Positions 1 through 4,283 of a stretch of DNA of 5,952 bases are shown here, piece by piece. The notes beneath the pieces were generated by a model that did not search any database, was not told where the DNA came from, and worked only from the letters and a program-made list of their open reading frames with translations. Made by a program: the position numbers and the translations under genes. The stretch lies in contig RGUK01000101.1 in the NCBI GenBank assembly GCA_010027825.1, positions 1 through 5,952 of the forward strand, read 5' to 3'. Numbering within the stretch: the first letter of the stretch is position 1; each line of letters begins with the position of its first letter. This DNA is from a bacterium. Its GTDB lineage: Bacteria > Dependentiae > Babeliae > Babeliales > RVW-14.

Positions 1-729
1 AGCATCAGTGTCGGTCAGGTATGGGTTCACAACCAACTCGACGTTCTGGTAGTCGGTAGACACCACGTTAACGTCATTGTTGTTGCTTCCGACTGCATAT
101 GCAGTGCCAAGGATTTTGCGCGTAACCAAAGCATCGCTGGTGCTAACCACGATTTTCTTGGGTTTAGCCATCATTGGCAGACCACGGTCATCATTGAAGT
201 TGCTAATATCGGTATAGGCAGCTTCAAGGGCAGTCATGGTAATGTCAGTAGCAACCGTAGGACGGTTACGGAAAGTACCGCCAGCAACCAACTTGTGAGC
301 CGTGTTACAAATGCTCAGACCGTCACCAGTCGTAGCAGTCGTAAATGCACGGTTATATTGGTCAGCCACGATGATTTCTTGAGTATGACGGAAAGAACGA
401 GCAAGACCCGCAGGAATCTTGTTCATTTTGTCGTACTGGTCGAAGCGCATCATTTCCATGGTGATTTTAGCACCAAGGGCGTACATAACCTGCACAGCCT
501 CCTTTTGAAAACCTTGGTAGAGGTCGTCATAAACAACGCTCTGACCTTCGTTTTTTACAGCGGCGGCGCCAAAACCGGTCAAACCTTGAATTTTATCAAA
601 GTATTTGTCGGTATCACGTTTTTCAGAAATCTTAGAGTAGATTTCAGGCCATTGGGCATAGGTATCGCCGAACAGTTGCAGAAGACCGGGCCACAAAAGC
701 TCCGGTGCGGTTCCAGTGGTAATAGTCAT
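1..729 (-). CDS. Major capsid protein, HK97-fold type (3' part beyond window)
   Basis: Main shell subunit of the phage head. The minus-strand frame is open from the ATG at 729 to base 1, giving 243 codons without a stop, so the C-terminus is missing. The start has the best ribosome-binding site of the window (AGGAGG, 8 bases upstream). Seen in the protein: an N-terminal helical stretch (WPGLLQLF, about 13-20), a central segment with RSFRHTQEIIVAD (about 111-123) followed by NRAF, an AHKLVAGGTF loop (about 144-153), and KPKKIVVS (about 189-196) leading into ELVVNPYLTDTDA at the cut edge. The pattern 'promoter-proximal helix, H/T-E-x-x-x-A-D, then a strand ending in NPYLTDxxAW' is familiar from HK97-fold major head proteins, including Mu gpT-like ones, where NPYLTD lies in the last third. 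I therefore expect only some tens of residues to be missing. It follows a decoration-like gene after 15 bases, the usual placement. No N-terminal delta/scaffold domain is evident, which agrees with the separate scaffold gene. The family call rests on pattern recognition, not on a search. Confidence 0.85.
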   Translation of the reverse strand, partial: MTITTGTAPELLWPGLLQLFGDTYAQWPEIYSKISEKRDTDKYFDKIQGLTGFGAAAVKNEGQSVVYDDLYQGFQKEAVQVMYALGAKITMEMMRFDQYDKMNKIPAGLARSFRHTQEIIVADQYNRAFTTATTGDGLSICNTAHKLVAGGTFRNRPTVATDITMTALEAAYTDISNFNDDRGLPMMAKPKKIVVSTSDALVTRKILGTAYAVGSNNNDVNVVSTDYQNVELVVNPYLTDTDA

Positions 730-737
730 TTCTATAT

Positions 738-743
738 CCTCCT
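738..743 (-). promoter_or_regulatory. Strong Shine-Dalgarno of the capsid gene
   Basis: AGGAGG on the minus strand, 8 bases before the capsid ATG and just after the TAA stop of the upstream gene. It is the most complete anti-16S match in the window, which fits the high copy number needed for the major capsid protein. Confidence 0.8.
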
Positions 744-744
744 A

Positions 745-1338
745 TTACACGCCGAGAGAGCCGGGTTTGAACAAGTGGTTGTTGATGATAACTTCCACAA
801 GCACATTAGTCCCAGCGCCACCCGTGAGAACGGTATCGGCAAGGTTTACAATTTTAAACGGAGCAGTAACAGCATCCGCACCAGCCAGAGCTTGAACTTG
901 CATCGTAGAGATACCGGTGTTTGCGTCTGGACCAGCTGCACCTGTATTACGAACAGCTACGTTTTCGCCTACATTGCTTGCAGCAATCGTTCCGCTGTAA
1001 AGCACTTCATAGGTCATGAATGGGTCAGCAAGAACTTCCGCAAAACCAGTTGTGCTTGGACCCAAAGATGGACCACCGGTAGGCTGGTTGAACGTAAGAG
1101 GCCGGTTGTTAGAGTTGCGAAGGCCAATTACGACCCCCACAAGAGGCTTGCTGGGAAGGTCCGTGGAGCTTGCAAAACCAACAGCAGGTTTGACTACACC
1201 GTTGTCAAGATACACTGCATCGTTAAGACCAATGGCCTCTGATGCACTGTTGCTGACAGGGTATAAACGAACCATGTTGTTATGAAAACCACGAGCCGGA
1301 ATGAACCCAGAAGCAGTTGCCTGTACGGCAATAGTCAT
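745..1338 (-). CDS. Putative head decoration / structural cement protein
   Basis: A 197-residue protein directly upstream of the capsid gene, with 15-base spacers on both sides. It starts at an ATG with AAAGGA 7 bases upstream. The sequence is rich in G, A, V, T and N and poor in charge, with many short predicted beta strands and no cysteine or obvious catalytic residues. Notable pieces are GLNDAVYLDNG (about 37-47), a PLVGVVIG strand (about 65-72), a proline/glycine loop around TGGPSLGPST, AEVLADPFMTYEV (about 99-111), VGENVAVRNTG (about 123-133) and a C-terminal VEVIINNHLF (about 182-191). The succession 'D-x-V-x-L-x-N-G ... L-G-V-x-x-G ... A-x-V-x-x-D-P-x-x-x-x-E-V ... V-x-I-N-x-H' recurs in small beta-rich virion proteins encoded next to phage capsid genes, which bind the outside of the shell and stabilise it. 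That role is inferred from position and composition. A minor structural protein of another kind is possible. Confidence 0.6.
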   Translation of the reverse strand: MTIAVQATASGFIPARGFHNNMVRLYPVSNSASEAIGLNDAVYLDNGVVKPAVGFASSTDLPSKPLVGVVIGLRNSNNRPLTFNQPTGGPSLGPSTTGFAEVLADPFMTYEVLYSGTIAASNVGENVAVRNTGAAGPDANTGISTMQVQALAGADAVTAPFKIVNLADTVLTGGAGTNVLVEVIINNHLFKPGSLGV

Positions 1339-1345
1339 GGAATTA

Positions 1346-1351
1346 TCCTTT
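1346..1351 (-). promoter_or_regulatory. Shine-Dalgarno of the decoration-like gene
   Basis: AAAGGA on the minus strand, 7 bases upstream of the ATG at 1338, inside the short spacer after the preceding TAA. It supports that start. Confidence 0.6.
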
Positions 1352-1353
1352 CG

Positions 1354-1845
1354 TTAATCAATAATTTGTTTAATCTCTCTGTCTCCGATTTTAACGGAGG
1401 CGTCCCCAAATGTTTGGGAACTTGTCTCACTTTTGGCTTTTTTCATAACACCCTTGAGGCGGGCAACTGCTGCTCCCTCAAAGTGTTCCTCACGCAACTT
1501 GGCGCCCTCTTTAGAGATACGCATTAAAACGCTATCAGCGTTACCCCTCACAGTATCCAACGGCACGCCGGAAACAACCTTAGGTTGACCAACGTATGCC
1601 TTCTCGCCATTTTCAGCAGACACAAGCTCCCAACCCTCATTAATGTGGCGGGCCACACGCTCTGCATCTGCGCGAACTAACTTGTATGAATAGTTTGTAG
1701 TATCTAAATCTAAAAGACCAGCATTACTTGAAGCTGGGCGCCACGGCGCATTACCTTTTTTACTAGAACTTTCTGTCAATGCCCCATCAATCCGAGGATT
1801 ATCGGCTGAAACTTCAATTGGAGAACCTTTTTTTGGACGTCCCAT
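1354..1845 (-). CDS. Capsid-region protein of unknown function
   Basis: A 163-residue, basic, mostly polar protein lying between the scaffold-like and decoration-like genes. It starts at an ATG with GGGAG 9 bases upstream. Three parts can be seen. The N-terminal 45 residues look disordered (Ser/Pro/Lys rich) and begin MGRPKKGSP, which resembles a minimal AT-hook core. A middle part, about 52-85, reads NYSYKLVRADAERVARHINEGWELV: a short strand, an amphipathic helix and a strand. A helical, charged part around 104-138 reads LMRISKEGAKLREEHFEG and continues to a KKAK stretch. Many tailed phages encode, near the capsid gene, small proteins with 'Y-x-x-x-x-V-x-x-x-x-x-R-I/V-x-x-x-x-x-x-G-W/Y-E-x-V' followed by 'L-M-R-x-x-K-E', and this looks like one of them. 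Their function is not established to my knowledge. Assembly factor, minor head protein or head-completion factor are all possible. The coding call is firm; the role is open. Confidence 0.75.
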   Translation of the reverse strand: MGRPKKGSPIEVSADNPRIDGALTESSSKKGNAPWRPASSNAGLLDLDTTNYSYKLVRADAERVARHINEGWELVSAENGEKAYVGQPKVVSGVPLDTVRGNADSVLMRISKEGAKLREEHFEGAAVARLKGVMKKAKSETSSQTFGDASVKIGDREIKQIID

Positions 1846-1854
1846 AATTGCATA

Positions 1855-1859
1855 CTCCC
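1855..1859 (-). promoter_or_regulatory. Shine-Dalgarno of the 163-residue protein gene
   Basis: GGGAG on the minus strand, 9 bases before the ATG at 1845. Another ATG at 1853-1851 lies between it and the start but is out of frame and only one base from the site, so the start at 1845 is preferred. Confidence 0.55.
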
Positions 1860-1865
1860 TTATTT

Positions 1866-2711
1866 CTATTTACCTGTCAACTTCTTACCTTGAAGATACA
1901 GCTTCTTTGCCTCTTCTGGTGTTTTTCCCCTAAAAAGGCGCATGGCAACACGCTCTTCTTCCGGAGTTAGAGCATCAGAACTTTTTTTAACACCCTTAAC
2001 TGCGTTCTCGTTCTTCATCACCGCAGGTGCAGCCTTGCTGTTAGGCTTACCAGAAATTTGCTCATCAATCATTTGTAACTTCTCTTCAATAGAAAGTTCA
2101 TCATACTCACCTGATTTTAGAATTTTGGTGAGCATTTCTGTCGCCTGAGCAGCTTTTTTGTGAGAAGAAATCAAAGCCCAAGGGCGAACAGGGTCCCCAT
2201 TCTCATCTTCCTCGGTAGCCCACGCCTGAATAATACGAGCATCTCTATCAGAAGTAAGCCTGCCAATCTCATCCTGTGTTTCACGTACAACTTGCTGTTC
2301 TGCCTTCTTCTCTAGCTCAGGCTTCTTTTGCATTTTTGCCAATTTAACTTCTACCAGAACCTCAGCCAACTGCTCCTGAAGACGCTCAACTGTAGCATCG
2401 TCACCAGTTTCTTTAGCTTGGCGAATCTGTGACTTAATACTTGAAACAGCGTCTTCTTTTTCTTTTTGTTCTAACTTAGTCTGGATTTGGCTTGCGGCCC
2501 CTTGGACCTCCTCCAGCTTAGACTGCAACATACGATTGCGCTCATCTGACAGCTTTAGGTCGCGGTAAATACGCTTAAATCTATCCTCAATCTTCTTGTC
2601 AGGAAAATCTACTTGTTCTTTACCAAAGTCCTTGTCAACCTTGCCATCTGGGGTAAAGCCTTCCTTGGATTGACTGTCTTTTTCTTTCACGTCTTGGACT
2701 TGCTCACTCAT
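1866..2711 (-). CDS. Scaffolding-like coiled-coil protein
   Basis: A 281-residue, highly charged protein placed between portal and capsid genes, where tailed phages keep the scaffold that directs procapsid assembly and then leaves. The start is taken at the ATG at 2711, because AAGGAG lies 8 bases upstream; an in-frame GTG at 2720 overlaps that Shine-Dalgarno and is unlikely. Residues 1-35 are polar and probably disordered. From about 37 to 150 the sequence is rich in E, K, Q, L and A with heptad-like spacing (RNRMLQSKLEEVQ, VERLQEQLAEVLVEVKLAKMQKK), so a long helical coiled coil is likely. A middle segment near 160-185 contains the tryptophans (IIQAWATEE, RPWALISSHKKA). The last 34 residues, beginning LTPEEERVAMRLF and ending LQGKKLTGK, form a basic, proline-initiated two-helix unit. 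This recalls the positively charged helix-turn-helix that P22-type scaffolds use to bind coat protein. No serine-protease motif is seen, so it is not an obvious protease-scaffold fusion. The role comes from position, composition and the C-terminal motif. Confidence 0.75.
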   Translation of the reverse strand: MSEQVQDVKEKDSQSKEGFTPDGKVDKDFGKEQVDFPDKKIEDRFKRIYRDLKLSDERNRMLQSKLEEVQGAASQIQTKLEQKEKEDAVSSIKSQIRQAKETGDDATVERLQEQLAEVLVEVKLAKMQKKPELEKKAEQQVVRETQDEIGRLTSDRDARIIQAWATEEDENGDPVRPWALISSHKKAAQATEMLTKILKSGEYDELSIEEKLQMIDEQISGKPNSKAAPAVMKNENAVKGVKKSSDALTPEEERVAMRLFRGKTPEEAKKLYLQGKKLTGK

Positions 2712-2719
2712 TGCTCTCA

Positions 2720-2725
2720 CTCCTT
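2720..2725 (-). promoter_or_regulatory. Shine-Dalgarno deciding the scaffold start
   Basis: AAGGAG on the minus strand, 8 bases upstream of the ATG at 2711. The alternative in-frame GTG at 2720 uses the last G of this motif and has no site of its own, so the shorter 281-residue product is preferred. Confidence 0.7.
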
Positions 2726-2737
2726 ATTTTAAGTATG

Positions 2738-3334
2738 CTATTGATTGTTTTTAACTTCGTCAACAGTTTCTTCAAATATCCCTAAAACGTCTTCGTCGTT
2801 ACAAATGAACATATTCTCAAAATCGGTCTTATCTTTTTTTCCCGACATAACTGCAAAAACGTCGGGCTGAATATTAATCCCTGCGTTTTTGGACCAGTGA
2901 ACCCTCATCCCCTCCTTAAACATCTTGTCCGTAAACTCCCCACAGCGAACAATTACGCCAGTATTAAATTCGCGTTTACCAGCTGTGTGAATACCCTTAA
3001 TTTGAGTAACAACATCGCGCTTAATCAACATTTTGCTCCCCGTAGGGAAATAATTTTCATCTGACATATACATAAGAACATCTCCATCTTGACATACGTA
3101 AAACTTTTTATCCTTTAAGTCCGACAATTCAAGGTATCTATCCATAGAGTGAATAGCCACACGGCGCACGGCTACCGCCATACCGGGAAAGAGAAAATCT
3201 TCCACCGCTTCCCCACATTTCTTAATGATTGCTGGCACAACAACATCCGCCGACGTTGGTATAATCAAAGACTCTTTCATATATTCCTCTGTCACATCCA
3301 GAAGAATTCTGCCAAATACAGGTTTATATTCCAC
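2738..3334 (-). CDS. Tandem two-unit GroES-like co-chaperonin
   Basis: A protein of 198 residues, about twice GroES length (about 97), in which both halves follow the GroES order. Unit 1 (about 3-92): YKPVFGRILLD matches the first strand (GroES RPLHDRVIVK), SLIIPT matches the mobile loop with its hydrophobic tripeptide (GGIVLT in GroES), AIIKKCGEA matches GEVLAVG, LFPGMAVAV matches VKVGDIVIF, and KKFYVCQDGDVLMYM matches EVLIMSESDILAIV. Unit 2 (about 100-189): GSKMLIKRD, IKGIHTAG, NTGVIVRCGE, FKEGMRVHW and ENMFICNDEDVLGIFEE. GroES caps GroEL and helps fold substrates in the cytoplasm, and T4 gp31 is a phage version needed for capsid folding. The location between the portal-side gene and the scaffold suggests capsid or portal folding with host GroEL (inference). 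The start is GTG at 3334, preceded by GAGG at 5 bases; a GTG at 3340 adds two residues but has a poorly spaced site. No groEL-like gene is in the window. The fold call is good; activity is unproven. Confidence 0.75.
   Translation of the reverse strand: MEYKPVFGRILLDVTEEYMKESLIIPTSADVVVPAIIKKCGEAVEDFLFPGMAVAVRRVAIHSMDRYLELSDLKDKKFYVCQDGDVLMYMSDENYFPTGSKMLIKRDVVTQIKGIHTAGKREFNTGVIVRCGEFTDKMFKEGMRVHWSKNAGINIQPDVFAVMSGKKDKTDFENMFICNDEDVLGIFEETVDEVKNNQ
2768..3037 (-). other. GroES-like unit 2 (degenerate mobile loop)
   Basis: Second half of the co-chaperonin. It shares with unit 1 the spacing of the C-G turn (IVRCG against IKKCG), the G-M-x-V strand (EGMRV against PGMAV) and the closing D-V-L strand (NDEDVLGI against QDGDVLMY). 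Its loop reads IKGIHTAG, so the contiguous hydrophobic tripeptide is lost. The halves are alike at protein-pattern level only; no long nucleotide repeat is apparent, so the duplication is old or the halves were joined separately. Confidence 0.55.
3059..3328 (-). other. GroES-like unit 1 (with hydrophobic mobile-loop tripeptide)
   Basis: First half of the co-chaperonin. The loop after the first strand carries LII followed by proline, placed where GroES has IVL, T4 gp31 has III and human Hsp10 has IML, the residues that contact the GroEL apical domain. This unit is therefore the better candidate for chaperonin binding. The loop (about EEYMKESLIIPTS) is somewhat shorter than in GroES. Confidence 0.6.
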
Positions 3335-3339
3335 ACTCA

Positions 3340-3343
3340 CCTC
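3340..3343 (-). promoter_or_regulatory. Shine-Dalgarno favouring the GTG start at 3334
   Basis: GAGG on the minus strand ends 5 bases before the GTG at 3334. The other in-frame GTG, at 3340, begins inside this motif and only has GGTGA one base away, which is too close. Both candidate starts are GTG; no in-frame ATG lies nearby upstream. Confidence 0.5.
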
Positions 3344-3359
3344 ACCATTTTATTCTTAA

Positions 3360-4283
3360 CTAAGCACCGATACTTTGGTTTCTCCGCGCCAGTGATTCCA
3401 AAATACTACGGGTGTTTGGCTGGAATTGCAAGCCAAGACCCTGCTTGAAATATGTTTGTTCAATAGGCGTCAACTCTGAAATATCTGCTAAATTGCCTTG
3501 GTCGTCTTGCAGCCTGCGCTGTTGTAAATTGATATAAAAATCTCTTTCGGTGGGGGAAAGACCACCACCTTCAACGCCACGAGTGGCAAGATTTGTTGCC
3601 TTTTGACGGTCACTCAAACCACCAAGAGATTCCATACCTCCGGGCAAAGACATTTCACCCGGACGAGATATATTAATATTTTCAAAACTTGGTATTGCAG
3701 TAGAGCCACTTGCAACCTCAGGAGCTATTGCTGCGCCGCCTACAGCGCCCCCAATCCCCATACCAGTTAAAGAACCAGTTAACGCAGGGTAGCTAATTCC
3801 TCCAAGTGATGTTCCAGCAAGCGAATCCGCAATGCTTCGGGTGACACCATACTGAGATAAGTTTCCTGCAACGTCACCTGAACCACTACCAAGATATCTC
3901 CCACCAAGATAACTTCCTCCTGCCGCAAGAAGAGCCTGTGTGTTTGAGCCTCCAGCAAGTTTTGTCCCCAAAGCACTCCCTGCTGCGCCACCAGCAGGTC
4001 CCCCCAAAGCATACCCTGCAACTGTTGCGGCAATTGGAAGAACTTTCTTAAATATCTTTTTAAACCAAAACTCAGGCTGACCTGTAATTGGGTTAATTCT
4101 TTCATACCCGCTGCCAACCATATGACTCGCAGCTTCTGGCCCCATTTCATTTTCAAGCAGCTGAATAATCGTGGGGTTACTAGCCACAACGTCTGCGGGA
4201 ACGACCACATCACCGGGGGTAACGTGGGCAAGCATCGTGTCGCCAAACCTGCCAGCACCAGCCATGTCCGCAATCGTCATCAT
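3360..4283 (-). CDS. Glycine-rich phage virion or ejection-type protein (putative)
   Basis: A 307-residue protein just downstream of the portal gene, whose ATG overlaps the portal TGA (ATGA). The N-terminal motif GRFGDTMLAHVTPGDVVVP (11-29), a short helix (38-46), SHMVGSGYERINPITGQPEF (53-72) and a basic amphipathic FWFKKIFKKVLP (72-83) are characteristic of phage proteins encoded near portal genes, for which I know no firm function. Residues 84-192 are rich in Gly and Ala with glycine-zipper spacing (GGPAGGAAGSALG, 94-106; GMGIGGAVGGAA, 174-185), suited to membrane insertion or close helix packing. The C-terminal 90 residues are polar and include two LSPTE/LTPIE helix caps (242-246 and 271-275). 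There is no signal peptide, and no lysozyme or peptidase motif is visible. Position and zipper content suggest an internal virion or DNA-ejection protein, but this is inference. A second ATG (codon 2) could equally be the start. A GGAGG lies 12 bases upstream, so translation is probably coupled to the portal. Confidence 0.65.
   Translation of the reverse strand: MMTIADMAGAGRFGDTMLAHVTPGDVVVPADVVASNPTIIQLLENEMGPEAASHMVGSGYERINPITGQPEFWFKKIFKKVLPIAATVAGYALGGPAGGAAGSALGTKLAGGSNTQALLAAGGSYLGGRYLGSGSGDVAGNLSQYGVTRSIADSLAGTSLGGISYPALTGSLTGMGIGGAVGGAAIAPEVASGSTAIPSFENINISRPGEMSLPGGMESLGGLSDRQKATNLATRGVEGGGLSPTERDFYINLQQRRLQDDQGNLADISELTPIEQTYFKQGLGLQFQPNTRSILESLARRNQSIGA
4280..4283 (-). promoter_or_regulatory. 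ATGA stop-start overlap (portal to glycine-rich protein)
   Basis: The ATG of the downstream gene (4283-4281) and the TGA of the portal gene (4282-4280) share two bases. With a distant GGAGG inside the portal 3' end, this points to translational coupling by reinitiation. Confidence 0.75.

Noticed and set aside
295..1242. Plus-strand open frame of 315 codons across the capsid and decoration genes
   Set aside because: It is antisense to two well-supported genes, has no Shine-Dalgarno support, and its composition (many S, R, H, C and F) is that of a complementary-strand shadow.
3059..3328. Co-chaperonin first half as a phage head-tail connector or tail-completion protein
   Set aside because: Its length and location would allow it, but the ordered set of GroES-like elements occurs twice at matching spacing, which a connector would not explain.
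3337..3348. Tiny out-of-frame ATG-GTG-AGG-TGA reading on the minus strand just before the co-chaperonin start
   Set aside because: Three codons overlapping a GAGG site could in principle be a leader minicistron, but it has no good ribosome-binding site and such a short string occurs readily by chance.
3779..4273. Minus-strand 164-codon frame inside the glycine-rich protein gene
   Set aside because: It is a +1-shifted reading of a gene whose own frame has recognisable motifs. The Leu/Gln-rich translation comes from reading Gly/Ala codons out of frame.
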